DNA of 64,000 bases, taken from contig OY756967.1 in NCBI GenBank assembly GCA_963580455.1, positions 23,730,022-23,794,021 on the forward strand, given 5' to 3'. Each line of letters starts with the position of its first letter. Positions within the stretch are counted from its first letter, which is position 1. Both the position numbers and the translations under genes were made by a program. Source of the DNA: Euonymus europaeus. Its lineage: Eukaryota; Streptophyta; Magnoliopsida; Celastrales; Celastraceae. This document shows, in pieces, positions 1-11,696 of this stretch. The notes below the pieces were generated by a model. That model had not been told where the DNA came from and searched no databases. It saw only the letters and a list, made by a program, of their open reading frames with translations.

Positions 1-2
1 AA

Positions 3-113
3 GGTTTATACATAGATGTGATCGAGGCCAAGGTTCAGATGTTAAATACACCTGAATCCTATGCAGAGGAGGTAAATGACTGTACAAGTTCTAAGGCTGT
101 AAAAATGAGTTGA
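3..113 (+). CDS. C-terminal end of an unidentified gene (cut by window edge)
   Basis: An open frame enters from the left edge and runs 36 codons (starting GLYIDVIEAK, ending SSKAVKMS) to a TGA at 111-113. The composition looks like protein and not AT-rich noise. The 3' side is typical plant UTR. I do not recognise the family. It could be a terminal exon, or chance: the frame is short and the upstream part is not visible. Confidence 0.35.
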   Translation, partial: GLYIDVIEAKVQMLNTPESYAEEVNDCTSSKAVKMS

Positions 114-1081
114 GGTAGTTTCTGTGTTTATGTGACTGTACAAATATGCCGTCCGATGAGAGCTGTTAATGTTTAGGTGAGGGCAGAATTTTCTTGATAT
201 GTATGGTAATTGACTTGTCCTTTAAAGTACAATTTTCTTTCCAATAATTTGTTCCATCTTTCATTATAAGCAGTCATGGTATGTTGCTGTTCTTTTCTTT
301 TATGTTCAAATTAACTAGTCTAGGCATCGATGCTCACGAATCGTTGTCTTGATATTATTATGATTCCCATAGAAGGCGACTCCTTGCTTCACCTTTATCC
401 CTTGATTTTTAGAAGAGAATGGATCCTCAAATCTGGCTAGTTCTATATTTTGGTTTGGCAGGATCCTATGAAAGCATGTTCATAAATATCTTATTTGGTT
501 TTGGTGTGAAATTTCAATGCAAATGTTTTCTAGATGGACATTGCTCATAGCTGTGGAATTGATTCCAATATAATATGGGTATGGAGATTTTCTCTCTCTT
601 AATCCCATTAGAAGTTGTATGACGAAGTAGGAACTGGGATGCCATGGTTAGGGTGGCAAAAAAATTAGTTTTGAGGTCAGAACAAAATAAGGAGTCTGGA
701 AAATGTTTGTATGTTCGTATTAAATTTTGAATGTACGTAATTAATTAAATTTGAATTGATTTAAATCTGTATAAATAAATTGAATAATAATTCAATATAG
801 TTTATGATCATGATAATTAAATCGGATGAGATTTTTGTATTTATACTCCGAATTCAATTTTAAAATAGATAAATTTTTTTATGTTTGTCCAAAATTTTTG
901 GATAAATAACATATGCCCAAAAAATCTAGCGACGAACTGTCATCAGTAAAAGGGGTCCGCTTCATTTTAGAAAAACCAAGGACGTCAAGAACACAGACCC
1001 ATTTCTTGAACATAGATCCCAAAATAAATAAATACAAGGAACGAACATTAACACAGATGGTGAAATTGGTGTGCATTCTAA
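114..1081. other. Intergenic, AT-rich
   Basis: Probable 3' UTR of the left-edge gene up to about 350, then AT-rich sequence (720-880) of short TTAAATTTGAAT-like words. No supported gene; the small frames at 879-1104 on both strands look like chance. Confidence 0.5.
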
Positions 1082-1667
1082 TCAATCAAAATCTTGGTCG
1101 TTAATCTTTTGCCCAAATCCCTTTGGCCCGGCCCTTGCTCTCACTTTCCTCTTTTTCCCACCCTTCTTATTCTTGGCTGCCTCTTCTTTCTCAAACTTCT
1201 CGCTCTCTCTCTTCTGCAAGAAATCTGTCACTGCAAGGTAGATAACCTGCAACCACATCCAGAAAATTACAATCAATTACAATACTCGAAGCTGGAGCCC
1301 CAAAAAAAAGCAGATAAAGAAAATGCTGAATTACCCCAATAGTGAGAACAGAGAGAACGGCAAAGGAAATGAAGAGAAGAACTTGTATGATGGTTGCCGT
1401 GCCATCACTGGTACTGGACAGTATTTGCAGGGAATCCTCATCTGGGTTCGTAACTGAAGACAAGGCTTCTTCTGGGGTAGCAGAGATCCTCCGAATCCGG
1501 TTGCGAAATTGGATGGTCCTTGTTCTTTCCGGGATTTGAGCAGATAAGGAGAAAGTTGAAGTGATTGGTGGAGATAAATAATGGACACCAAGAGAAAAAT
1601 TATTTAGCTTTGGCTTGAAAATGGGTAAGAGAGGTGGTGCGGGTAGAGATATAGATGTAGTAGCCAT
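1082..1667 (-). CDS. Small predicted chloroplast membrane protein, function unknown
   Basis: Two exons (1667-1335 and 1246-1082) joined through a GT-AG intron give 165 aa; the phases fit (GGG|GTAATT donor, TTGCAG|GTT acceptor). The N-terminus is rich in Ser/Thr/Pro with few acidic residues, as in a plastid transit peptide. One hydrophobic segment (about residues 93-116, IIQVLLFISFAVLSVLTIG then VIYLAV across the junction) predicts a single membrane span. The tail is a charged coiled stretch ending in a basic KKGGKKRKVRARAGPKGFG block. This resembles a conserved plant family of small thylakoid or envelope proteins, but I cannot name it and assign no function. The start is the first ATG in frame. 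Confidence 0.8.
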
Positions 1668-2980
1668 GGATCATACTATAATCTGTCCCCTCAAATGGCA
1701 AAAGCCGCCCAGAGTGAAGAACTGAAGATGATTCGGAATGGATGAACAAGGCCTGCTTAAGGCAGATTTGTTTCTTGAGATTTCACTGTTAGTGGGTCGG
1801 CCTTGATATTTATTGGGCCATTGGGCTTTCTTAGGTGTTCACTAACGATCCAAACTAGTCAGCTAGCTAAGACCTTAATCTGGGTATTATCTAGATATAA
1901 ATAGGCCCAGCCCAATATGTAGCCTTCTGAAAGGAATTAAGCCGAAAAAGGGAAAGAAGAAAAGAAAATACTCCATACTTGCGTGACGATGATGTAAAGC
2001 TGATGTCAAATGCAAATGGTTGTCCGTGTCTTGTTTTATTTTATTTTCTTTGGGTGCTTCTTTTGAGTGGCGATCTAGCTTAGGAAGAACCGGATAAGGC
2101 AGGCAGCGTCACAATCGTTAATTCCACCCTTTTTTGGGTACGGAAAAACCACCGCTTCAGCGTTAAATCTAAACTCGATAGATCGAGCCAAACTCCAAAC
2201 CCGTGTTGGTAGAAATACGAGTTTTACCATTCCTCACGCCTAGACGCAATTACAACTGGATTCAAACGCCTGACCTCAAGCATGCCACACTCAGCTTATG
2301 TTCATCATGAGATGATCAACTAGGCTAATGTGAAGTTAGTTAATCATTAGCTTTTTGCCAGTTACATTTGTTTCCGTAAATAAGTGGATTCCGCACCGTC
2401 TGATTGGCATTCTTAAATTCTGCACTCGAAGAGATTTCGGCTTAGTAAAATCCGACGGTGATTACATCATCTGCAGCATGAACTAGTTCAATCTTCTGCC
2501 GCGACAGATTGTCTCCACGTTTTCGTTTTTCACTCACCAGCTGTCAACCAACACTGCGGATTCTCATTGGTTCAAAGTTCAAACTAGAATAAATTAAAGC
2601 GGAGGGGCGAGGGCAAAGTCGGTGTTAAAAAAATATTGACACGACACTTACCAGATTTACCAAAATGTCCTTTCCAGGTTCACTCAATTTGCTTCTTTTT
2701 TGGCGAGTCTCAGCAATCACAAACTTCTTTAGTCACTAGTAATTGCAGTCAAACACTAACACTCAATGCAGACACAGAGATAAGACACGTTATTACAAAA
2801 AGGCCAAGCAATCACAAACTTGTTTATTGCTCCGGTGGCTTGCCCTCTTCAGTAACTTCGCTTCCAAATCTAGCACACAAGGGTTCACAGTAAACCGTCT
2901 TAGGATCTTCTCCAATTGGGTCAGCAGTAAAACTAGGACAGGTGTCGGATGGATGTGGCGAGTAGATGAGATCCGGATAT

Positions 2981-2988
2981 AGATATTT
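2981..2988 (-). promoter_or_regulatory. AGATATTT, reverse of the short evening element AAATATCT
   Basis: On the minus strand this reads AAATATCT, the core bound by CCA1/LHY/RVE Myb proteins. It lies 11 bp before a full evening element and about 350 bp before the LUX start codon. Confidence 0.5.
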
Positions 2989-2998
2989 GCTTGGATAA

Positions 2999-3007
2999 AA
3001 AATATCT
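2999..3007 (+). promoter_or_regulatory. Evening element AAAATATCT upstream of LUX-like gene
   Basis: An exact 9-bp match to the evening element, 332 bp upstream of the LUX-like ATG. Arabidopsis LUX is evening-phased through evening elements repressed by CCA1/LHY, so the site fits the gene. A 9-mer can occur by chance in AT-rich DNA; the paired site next to it raises confidence. Confidence 0.6.
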
Positions 3008-3338
3008 AGCTAAAGTCATCCACGTTGGCAGAATCACAAGTCAGATATTGCACTTTTTCTGTCTTTTGGACTTCTCTGATAAGACTTAAGAGCCCTTCCT
3101 TCTCCCTTGCACGCTCAGCCATTTTTCTTCGCCGCACTTTCCCTTGAACTAAACAGACCACCGAAACTCGCTGATTACCATCCCGACTTTCTCTCCATCT
3201 CCAACCCAATTCGTTTACCGTTTCAGAGGTACTTTCAGACCTAAATCTGAGCCTCTTGTTGTCTATTTTATTAAAAATTTACAAATAAATAAATAAATTT
3301 AAAGTTCAGGTTTTTGTGGGGAGTTGTCTGAGTGAATT

Positions 3339-4319
3339 ATGGGGGAGGAAGTGAAGATGACTGAGTTTGAAACCGATGGAGATGAGGAGAGACTTATGGA
3401 ATGGGAGGTTGGATTACCCAGCGTTGATGATCTCACACCGCTTTCTCAAGGGTTGATCCCGCCGGAGCTGGCTTCCGCGTTCAGTATATCTCCGGAGCCA
3501 TTCAGGACTCTCCTAGATGTTAACCGAGCCTCGCAGAATACCATGTCCACGATTCGCGGCGGTGGGGTCTCTCATGCTATGTCGTCAAACAATAAATTCA
3601 AGTCGTTTGTGGAAGAGCGGAGCCGCGACCCGATGGTGGTGGAGGAGGAGGAGGCGGATGAAATTTCCGATCGGGACGGTTGTGGATCCGATTCGAGGAA
3701 ATTGAGGAAGGTTGACTTTGCGGAAGAGGCGGACTCGGCGTTGAGGACCGACAATCCCGCGGACGATCCAGCAGCCAGAACGCTTAAAAGGACTCGTCTC
3801 GTTTGGACTCCGCAGCTGCACAAGAGATTCGTTGACGTTGTGGCGCACTTGGGGATCAAGAACGCAGTTCCCAAGACAATTATGCAGCTGATGAACGTGG
3901 AGGGCCTGACTCGGGAGAACGTGGCCAGTCATCTGCAAAAGTACCGATTGTACCTCAAGCGGATGCAGGGTATGTCCGGCGATGGTCCGTCTTCGTCTGA
4001 CCAACTCTTCGCCTCCACGCCGGTGCCGCAGAACCTGCAGGAGGGCGGTGGCGGTAATGTTGGTAGTGGAGTCCATAGGAATGGGCACGTCGGAATGCCA
4101 AATCCGATGCCTTATCCGGCAACAGGTGGGATGATTCCCATGCCGATGGCTTTCTATGGACACATGGGTATGCAGGTCGGAAATCAGGGTGACGGGCGCA
4201 ATAATGGGTTCGACAGGAATCATCCATACAGCATGATGCATCAACAGAGGGATTGGTCCGGCAACAATTTTACCAATTCTAATCACCATAATCATGTGGC
4301 TCCTAATGATAACAACTGA
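3339..4319 (+). CDS. LUX: LUX ARRHYTHMO / PCL1-type GARP Myb transcription factor (evening complex)
   Basis: A single-exon gene of 326 aa, intronless like its relatives. The N-terminus opens MGEEVKM and carries the family-specific EWEVGLPS and [15 protein letters not shown] blocks. One GARP/SHAQKYF-type Myb domain spans about residues 150-210 ([19 protein letters not shown] ... [20 protein letters not shown]), followed by the conserved [14 protein letters not shown] segment and a Gly/Met/Asn/His-rich tail. In Arabidopsis LUX (and its paralogue BOA/NOX) binds DNA for the ELF3-ELF4-LUX evening complex, which represses PRR9, PIF4, PIF5 and LUX itself. An acidic run of Glu/Asp lies near residues 102-113. 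Evening-element sequences about 330-360 bp upstream fit dusk-phased expression. Whether it is the LUX or the BOA orthologue cannot be decided here. Confidence 0.95.
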   Translation: MGEEVKMTEFETDGDEERLMEWEVGLPSVDDLTPLSQGLIPPELASAFSISPEPFRTLLDVNRASQNTMSTIRGGGVSHAMSSNNKFKSFVEERSRDPMVVEEEEADEISDRDGCGSDSRKLRKVDFAEEADSALRTDNPADDPAARTLKRTRLVWTPQLHKRFVDVVAHLGIKNAVPKTIMQLMNVEGLTRENVASHLQKYRLYLKRMQGMSGDGPSSSDQLFASTPVPQNLQEGGGGNVGSGVHRNGHVGMPNPMPYPATGGMIPMPMAFYGHMGMQVGNQGDGRNNGFDRNHPYSMMHQQRDWSGNNFTNSNHHNHVAPNDNN

Positions 4320-6646
4320 TGATTATCAAAACAGAGTGTGAGGTATATAAAGGTGAGGATTTTGATTTTGCATGGAGCTACTAAGTTTCATTCATTTGTA
4401 ACCTTCCGATGAGATTTTCCTCTGTATATTTAAGAATTATGACTAGGTGAAGTAAGACCAGAGACTTTTCAGTACTCTGCTGAATTTATAGGATATTTTT
4501 TTGCTGGGTATTTGATTTTCATTTATGTACTGAGTGTATACTTGCTTTGTGTTGGAGATTTGGCCAGTGTAACTTACTTTTTAATTATTTTCATATCAAT
4601 GTGGCACAAATATTTGCTATATTTCATCTTTAAAACTTGATAAATGGAACTTGCTTTTCGTTGCTGGAAGTGTCTAGTAGAGAAGCTGGTTTTCTCCAAA
4701 AATATTTTGGGCAAGTGCCAGGTAATTCCTAGTGTTTCATAAGGATTCTGAATCAATATTCAGTTTGAAATTCACTATTTCTCTGGGATGGATTTATATA
4801 TGTTTTTCTGAATATGCTATAAATTCCACTTATCATCTGATGCAAAGAATCAGGATTGAGTGAAACATGTTGATTGTGTTCCGTAGCAATTTTCATGCGG
4901 TTATGAGATGGGTGGAACCAAGATTTTTGGTTGAGGCAAATTCACATTCTCACCCTGAAAAACTGCTCCAGTTTGATGTTGTTTGTAACTTCTTACTAAA
5001 AGCTCTTTCTTAGTCGGAGCATTGTCTTCTTTCCAGTCATCATGCTCAAGCATGCCTCGTTTTATTTATTTATTTATTTATTTTTATACGAGGAAATTCC
5101 AATGCCTGGTAAGACAAGAGCCTAGGCCCAAGGCGCATATATAACGCAGGGTGACCCTAGCTCGAGCATGCCTTGTTCGTTTAGCTAGTAATGATATTAT
5201 AGGTTTCAATTTACATGCGTTAGACACAAATTTTTTTGGGCTCTTAAGTTATCACTTGCATATGCATAGCTATGATTTATTGATTTTTAGCTTCTGTATT
5301 TTGGCAGCTCTAGAAGTTCAGCAGGGTACTCGTGTACTTCTAAAGTGGATGGAGATATAGAGTAGTTAGAAAGAACATGGAGCACTGCAGGCGTGCAGTT
5401 GAAACATAATATAGGATCATATATGAATCAGGCAGTATCGGCAGACCTTCCTCTTGGTAGATAATATTTTTCTGGTTACCTGATGTGAGCAGAACGCTCC
5501 TCGTAGCCTATTACTTGTGTTCTACTTCTACCTCCTAGATGGTAGCAAGTCCTCATGTGTATTCAGTAAACTTTTGTATTGTTGACAATGTTATATCTTT
5601 TTGTTGGCAACAAAGCAAATGACAATAAAAAACTTACAAAAACCAATTGGATTGCTTTCTAATTCTTTCAGATTCATCTGTTTTAGAAATGCTTATTGTC
5701 ATTGTCTTCTATTTCTGTCCATTGATAGTTGATAGGTTGCTGGTTTATCTGTCTGCGTTCAGTTAAGTTGATTCCATACCCGCTCTTAAGGATTGTCCAG
5801 CTGACTTGAAGCGTTTTCATTGTTTCATTTATGGCCATCTGCCTGCAGATTCTCAAACTTACTATTATTTCTGAGATTTGAGTTCTTTTTTCCCCCCTGT
5901 TCTAGTGGCAGTGGTTCTGAAGTGGCCTTCAATCATTCATGTATAGTATCACGTGCTTGCGGAATGGGTTCATGGAAATTTTGTTGTTTAAATGTATTGG
6001 AACTTTTTGTAGTACTCTAAGCATCTCCAATGCTAAGTCACTCCAAATTTTTCAGTGTGGTCTCACTTTTATTACAGCAAAACACGATTAAAATACAGTC
6101 ATATCAACAAAACACATATTTCAATACAAAATTTTTCACTTTTCATTTACAAACACTCCAAATATTAAGCATCAATATCATTTTTCTCATATTTTTCTAT
6201 GATTTTTTACTTTTTTCTACTATCCTACACATCTTCCAATGCAATTTTTTCAAATCACTCTCCCTACACATTCTAAAATTTTCAGTATCATCATCAAGTG
6301 TCATTGCACTTGTGTGCAATACTTTCCAAAGGATTATTATTGTAAATTTTCCTCAAAAAACTTCCTACATTTATGAACATGAATCCAAGTTCTGTTGTTC
6401 AACAACTTGAGCAATCACCAACGAATGCTGAATGTTTAGCGGTTAATGTTGGTAAACATCTAAACGATATTGAGAAAATAACTGGAAAAGAAGTTCTTTT
6501 TTTTCCTGAGAAAAAGTTGTCTGATATCAACATATGACACAAACTTGAGCTACTGTTTCTCAGTGAATAATGCAAGTCGAGGCTTTACTTCTGCGCTGCG
6601 CATATTGAAGTAGATGCAAGTTTTCCTATGAACCAGCTTTTGAAGA
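4320..6646. other. Intergenic: LUX 3' UTR, then AT-rich DNA
   Basis: About 150-200 bp of LUX 3' UTR, then non-coding DNA. A (TTTA)n tract sits near 5061-5084. The stretch 6020-6420 opens with an AGCATCTCCAATGC phrase like the ends of some plant transposons, but no matching inverted end was found. The frame at 6030-6410 (+) is Phe/Ile/Ser-rich AT noise. Confidence 0.5.
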
Positions 6647-8287
6647 TCAAATAGCACCAACCCAACTGCACCCTGAAAATTTTTTCTTTTTTTTCTTTAT
6701 CATTTTCTTATATCTCGCAACATCATCCCAGCTACCAGCATCTGCGTATACTTTTGACAGCAGCATGTTGTTTCCTATGTTGCCAGGCTCAAGCTCCCGC
6801 AAGTGCTTTGCTGCTATTTCAGCAAGATCAATATTTCCATGATTCCTGCATGCCCCTAGCAACGCCCCCCACACAAACAAATCTGGCTTTATGGGCATCG
6901 CCTTAATCCAATCATAAGCCTCCGAAAGTCTTCCTGCACGACCTAGTAGATCTACCATGCATGCATAATGCTCTAATCTTGGTATGACCCCGTACTTCTG
7001 TTGCATTTTGTTGAACAGGATTTTTCCAAGTTCAATCATTCCAGCATGAGCACAAGCAGTGAGAACTGCAGTGAAACTCAAATGATTAAGCTTCTTTTCT
7101 TCTTGTATCTCCATTTGGTTAAAGAGCTCTATTGCTTCCTCACAATGCCCATGGTTTGCATACCCAAAAATCATTGAATTCCAAGTAACTGTATTCCTCT
7201 CAGACATCTGACAAAACAACATCCTTGCTTCACATATGAAACCGCATTTTGCATACATGTCAACTAGAGCAGTCCTCACATATATATCATCATAGACTCC
7301 AGTCACCACTGCATATCCGTGCATTTCCATGCCGCGCCTCACATTTGCCTCACTTGCACAAGCAGGCAAGAGACTACTAATTGTAGCGGAAGTTGGGAAA
7401 TATCCAAGACCCAACATCTGTCTAAATGCATCGAATGCCTTCGCATTTTGAAAATTCTGAACCAATCCAGATATGACTGAAGTCCATGATACGTTGTCAG
7501 GCTCAAACCCGCTAATGCTCATCAATTCAAAGAGTTTAGAGACCATCTCCTTATCACCCTGCTGCGAGAACCCTGTAATGAGAGTATTCCAAGTAACCAT
7601 ATTAGGCTTAATTCCCATATCTTGAGATGCCTCCACCAAAGCTAATGCTTCTTTTGCACGCCCATGATGAGCATAGCCCGAAACCATGGTGTTCATGGTG
7701 ACCAAGTCATTCTCTGCTGCTCCATCAAAGACTTGACGCGCATTTTCTACTAGTCCCCATTTCGAATACATATCAATCAACGCACTAGTAATAAAAGCAT
7801 CACATTCAACTGATTGTTTCAGGATCGAACCGTGTAACTTCTCTCCTGTTCTTTTATCAGGCACATGCCCGCAGGCTTTCAGAATGCTGGGAACAACAAA
7901 CTTGTTAGGCTTATTGCCTTCTTTTAGCATCTCAGAGAAGCCATTCAAGGCCTCTTCGTAATATCCACGTCGTGCGTACGCCCCAATGAGGACAGCCCAT
8001 CGCCGGATAATCGTTTCGGGAATTTCTTCAAACAGTTTCTGAGCATTGGATAGCTGTTTGCACTCTGTGTAAAAAGGTATGAGCTTAGCGGCCAAAAATG
8101 ATAGTTTAGCCAAGCCATTGATGATCAGGTGGGCATGGAGCGTCTTTCCTTTGTGCAACTCACGATCACAAGTGTAAGTTTCGATCAGCTCAGCATAGGT
8201 ATCGGCTGAGGATTGAAATGAACGATACATGATGGTGATTCTCAGTTGGGGCACAAAGGATGTTGAGCACCTGATGGGAGGGGGCAT
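6647..8287 (-). CDS. PLS/E-class pentatricopeptide repeat (PPR) protein, organellar RNA factor
   Basis: An intronless frame of 546 aa, typical of plant PPR genes. It shows about a dozen P, L and S repeats, for example DAFITSALIDMYSKWGLVE, NMVTWNTLITGFSQQGDKE and NTVTWNSMIFGYANHGHCEE, then the E-type region (LEHYACMVDLLGRAGRLSEA, DLFVWGALLGACRNHGNID, GNNMLLSKVYADAGSWDDVA). It stops at SGCSWVGAI, so there is no DYW deaminase domain. Such proteins bind specific RNAs in mitochondria or chloroplasts for editing or splicing; the target cannot be read from sequence. It looks closest to Arabidopsis At5g59600 (from memory). The first ATG (8287) is used; a second ATG at codon 20 (MYRSFQSSADTY) is also plausible. 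A Lys-only run (about 6 K) precedes the final motif. Confidence 0.93.
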   Translation of the reverse strand: MPPPIRCSTSFVPQLRITIMYRSFQSSADTYAELIETYTCDRELHKGKTLHAHLIINGLAKLSFLAAKLIPFYTECKQLSNAQKLFEEIPETIIRRWAVLIGAYARRGYYEEALNGFSEMLKEGNKPNKFVVPSILKACGHVPDKRTGEKLHGSILKQSVECDAFITSALIDMYSKWGLVENARQVFDGAAENDLVTMNTMVSGYAHHGRAKEALALVEASQDMGIKPNMVTWNTLITGFSQQGDKEMVSKLFELMSISGFEPDNVSWTSVISGLVQNFQNAKAFDAFRQMLGLGYFPTSATISSLLPACASEANVRRGMEMHGYAVVTGVYDDIYVRTALVDMYAKCGFICEARMLFCQMSERNTVTWNSMIFGYANHGHCEEAIELFNQMEIQEEKKLNHLSFTAVLTACAHAGMIELGKILFNKMQQKYGVIPRLEHYACMVDLLGRAGRLSEAYDWIKAMPIKPDLFVWGALLGACRNHGNIDLAEIAAKHLRELEPGNIGNNMLLSKVYADAGSWDDVARYKKMIKKKKKKFSGCSWVGAI

Positions 8288-8594
8288 CGCATTGGAGAAT
8301 ATAAAAGAAACTTAAAACATAAAATGCCGTCAGATCATGTTGATCAGCGTTACTGGCAGATGGATGGCCTTCGTGATTGATATAACTTATTCAGATTGGT
8401 TCTTGTTTTGTTGGAACAATCGCACAGAAATTTTGTCGAACAGCTTGCGCGCATTGTTCAGGATCTCCGAGGGATCCAAATAGCTGACGACCCGCGGGTG
8501 ATTTAACAAAGACAGGTTAATCTACCGGTCTGAACAAAAATCTCTCACCACATAAGCACAACAAAGCCACACATGCGAAGTCACAAGAATATGA
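8288..8594. other. Divergent promoter between the PPR gene and the DnaJ-like gene
   Basis: About 300 bp separates the two start codons, which point away from each other, so the promoters must overlap or be adjacent. No distinctive motif was identified. Confidence 0.5.
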
Positions 8595-9497
8595 ATGGAT
8601 TGTTGGTTTCTAAAACAGCTGAATAGCCCTCCCTATGTAACTCACCTTCATTCAAGATCTCTTCTTTACTTCCAGAACCAGGTCAATTTTTGCACACCCA
8701 CTTGCGGATTATATAGCTATGAATGCCAATTCAACCCTCCTTTGCTCCAATTACAGTCCTTTGCGCCACTTTATAGGAATCGCAAGAAGAGGAGAAGTTA
8801 TAATACTATTTCAAGAGCGACCCGCAGAGAGTCTCCTTATGAAGTTCTAGGGGTTTCACCTTCTGCAACAGCTAATGAGTTCAAAAGGGCTTTGTCAGGA
8901 ACCTTCATACTGGTCTCCCAGCTTACACCAGAAGTGTATACGTGATGTTAGTTCAACTTGAATGAGTTAGTTCAAGTTGTTAGTTTTATGGCCCTCAACT
9001 GATTTTTATGGATTTGGTAAATACTAAGAAACCTTCTGACCTTCTGCCAACTTCAATGTGTCTGTAGAACATGGAAATGAAAGAGAGATTCTCTGAGACT
9101 TCACAGGGGTTATAGAATCGCCTCCAGTGCTAAAATCTTATCAGAACATTTATCATCTTCGATTCCTTGATGGTTTTTCTCAAGGTTTATAACGCTCTTA
9201 AGAGTGTTTTTGGTGTTACAGAGGACTTCTTCGGAGATCTTCAACGAGAATTTCAAGATTGGGAAGCAAATGCCTCTTCACAAGGGAAGCCAAAGAGCCT
9301 ATGGGAGTAACTCGCGGTATTACCTTATTAGACAATTGCAAAAAGCTAACTGGTGTCGGTTAAAGAATGGGAACTTAGTACCAATGCCGGGAACTTGGTC
9401 AACCTACAATTCATATGCACATTAGACAGCGGATTGCAAAAGTGGAAGAAGACTTTAGTATTTTCTTTTTAAAGGAACAAAAAGAGGAGAATATCAG
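8595..9497 (+). pseudogene. Decayed DnaJ-like (J-domain) gene
   Basis: The first exon (8595 to about 8893) encodes a transit-peptide-like N-terminus and then the start of a J-domain, RRESPYEVLGVSPSATANEF, followed by KRA. Where a J-domain continues with YRKLALKYHPDV, the frame runs into unrelated sequence, and no HPD motif occurs before the next recognisable block. At about 9222-9306 a C-terminal block of the same plastid DnaJ family appears (EDFFGDLQREFQDWEANASS, ending in KSLWE and a GT donor). A further degenerate block near 9433-9497 resembles the EELAEIGEEFVEFLEKEL region. So the ends survive but the catalytic J-core is missing or eroded. From memory Arabidopsis At5g59610 is the intact relative and, as here, lies beside the PPR gene. 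A cryptic exon I missed is the main alternative. Confidence 0.6.
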
Positions 9498-10307
9498 GTA
9501 AGAATTTTACAACAATATGTAAACTGGGAATTTCTGATAAATGAAGGAGCACCTACATTTAGCGAATTTTTTCATCCAAAAAAAAACTGTGATCCATAAA
9601 ACGGACTAGAATTGTAGTTTTAGGATTTTTTGGATGTGATCGATAAAACGCGAGCTATAAATAGACCTACCCAAATTTATGGAAAATCCGGAATATGTTG
9701 TTAATTTTTATTTGAGAAAAAATATTATTATATTTATAAACTCGAGATTTTTAAAAAATATATTTGGGCCCTATATTGAGACAAAATATTTACTGAAATG
9801 CATTCATTGCCTCTACATCAGTACATATCATATGCCCAAAGATCAACTAATTAAGCACCTCTATCAGTCTGCCGAAGCAGTTACGGGGAAGAACCCTGAT
9901 CGATGCGAAGTTCAATCGAATTACTTCTGGTAAATTTTTCCCTGCTAAAGGTAGGTTTGACTGCAAATATAAACAAGCTGTTGATCTGCTATATTTGCAG
10001 TAGTCAAGAGGACATCCCCCGAACAGTACGGGGAACTCCTGCCCCATGGCATTAGGCCGAGGACTAGGAAAACTGTTACCTCTAGCTGGTCAAACTTGAG
10101 CATTTTTAAGCAACTTTCTATGGATTTGCATATGGAGAAATGCTGCCCACAAACATGTCAAGTCTCCGTTAGATGACACATGGCTCAATCTCCAAGAACC
10201 ACAGAAACTAAGGCTGAGCATTGTCCTTCCTCTTAAATTTCCTTCAATAGTTAGAGGCAGAGGCAGAAGGCACTTTTAAGACATTTTCAGTCATGTGAAT
10301 TAGAGCA
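9498..10307. other. Intergenic between DnaJ-like remnant and LTI65-like gene
   Basis: AT-rich up to about 9800, then mixed sequence that should hold the promoter and 5' UTR of the downstream gene. No gene seen; the frames at 9679-10047 are unsupported. Confidence 0.45.
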
Positions 10308-11696
10308 ATGGCTCAACTTGATAGACATGGAAACACTCCTAGAACTCCCCCCAGCCCAACGATTGAACAACTTCTGCGAGGTCATCAGTGATTGTTTGCA
10401 ATCAAACTGCATTACCTGCAGTGATTTATAGACAGAAGATTGTATATTTAACAGTCCTCTATGTTCTAACAAGGTTAACATGTTAATGCAGGGGAAGCAT
10501 CAAGATGGTCACCCCACACATCACCTACATTTGCATCGCACCATGATGCAGAGGAAGACCATGGCCACCATCTCAAGAAGTCAGTTCTTGCCAAAGTAAA
10601 GGAGAGAGCGAAGAAATGGCGACATTCTCTTAGCAAAAAGAAGCATGGTGATGAAGATAACACCACACCTTCCTGGGGTGTTAGCTTGGATGATGAGGAA
10701 GATGATGAAGGAGATCCCGAATACCTTGGAGCCCCAAGTAACACTTTTGAACATCCTTCCTATAGATTCTCAATGAAACCTTACAGATTTTCTTCTCAAA
10801 ATAGGTTTTATTCTGTTTTTCAGTGTATGAATCGGAGCTGGCATCTGATGTATACAAGGAGGCAGCAAGGCAGCATCCAAGAGCAGATCCCGTTATACCT
10901 GAAAATCATGTTTTGTCAAGCAGTGTTAATCCTGGCACTGATCCAAATGTGAAACATTATAGTCCTCTCCAAACTATACCAGAAACTGTGACAAATGAGA
11001 GACAGTCTACTACTGACAAGACCATCACCGAAACTGCGACAAATGACAAATCTTGGACTCCGAACAAGACCATCACTGAAACTTTGAGCGAAAAACTGGC
11101 ACCAGCTTACACCACAATATCTGGTGCAACTAATGCTATAACAGGCAGGATTCAGGGCCTCACTGTTTCAGCTTCTAGAGCTGCAGCAAAACCAACACTT
11201 ACAGCATCAGCTCCAGCTGCGCCAGACACATCAGTTCCAGCAACTAATGAACATGTTAGTAGTACAGGGGAGCAAATATGGGACAAAGGAGTGTCTATGA
11301 AGGAGTATTTAATGAACAAGTTCGAGCCAGGAGAAGACGAAAGGGCACTTTCTCAGGTGATTTCCGAGGCAATGAGTCCGAAGAAAACTCCCGGTTCTCC
11401 AGGCGTGGTGGATATGGTAAGAGAGGCTGTGTCTTCTTTGCTTAGAAATGAGGAGTCTCTCCAATCAACAGCGGTTCAATCAGCAACAAACTCATCCACC
11501 AATGTCCCCATCCCTGCCACTACGAACTCAATCCAAAATATTCCCATCTCTACCAACGCTCATCATCAAGGTAATTTTTCTTATGCTGTGGCTTAAATGT
11601 TCTTTTTTGCTCGTGCATAATTCCCTTCTAATGGGTTCTTCTGCTATTGTAGTTGTCGAGGAAGAAAATCATGGAAGAATACTCCAAACTAACTGA
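10308..11696 (+). CDS. Low-temperature-induced 65 kDa (LTI65/CAP160)-like protein
   Basis: Four exons (10308-10380, 10492-10737, 10824-11570, 11653-11696) join in phase to 369 aa. Exon 2 has the family's signature basic motif HHLKKSVLAKVKERAKKWRH, followed by an acidic DDEEDDEGDPEYLG stretch. Exon 3 has Thr-rich repeats (KTITETATND, KTITETLSEKLAP), an AYTTISGATNAITGRIQG segment and the conserved DKGVSMKEYLMNKFEPGEDE and GVVDMVREAVSSLL blocks. Relatives such as LTI65/RD29B and CAP160 are hydrophilic proteins induced by cold, drought and ABA, and are thought to protect membranes or proteins. No clear ABRE was seen upstream. Exon 1 (MAQLDRHGNTPRTPPSPTIE) is the least certain part: its donor GTCATC is weak, but the phase fits exactly. 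The protein is shorter than RD29B. Confidence 0.8.

Larger units (their letters stand above)
1668..3338. other. Intergenic between the plastid-protein gene and LUX; holds the LUX promoter
   Basis: The left part is the promoter of the minus-strand gene. The right part is the LUX promoter and 5' UTR, with two evening-element-type sequences at 2981-3007 listed separately. The small frames at 2636-2982 (+) and 3006-3209 (-) lack start context or family features and are not called. Confidence 0.6.

Noticed and set aside
3585..4295. 236-aa open frame antisense to LUX
   Set aside because: It is the complement of a well-supported coding exon, with no ATG context or family features.
6030..6410. 126-aa frame in AT-rich DNA
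   Set aside because: Composition is Phe/Ile/Ser/Leu from AT-rich sequence; no homologous features.
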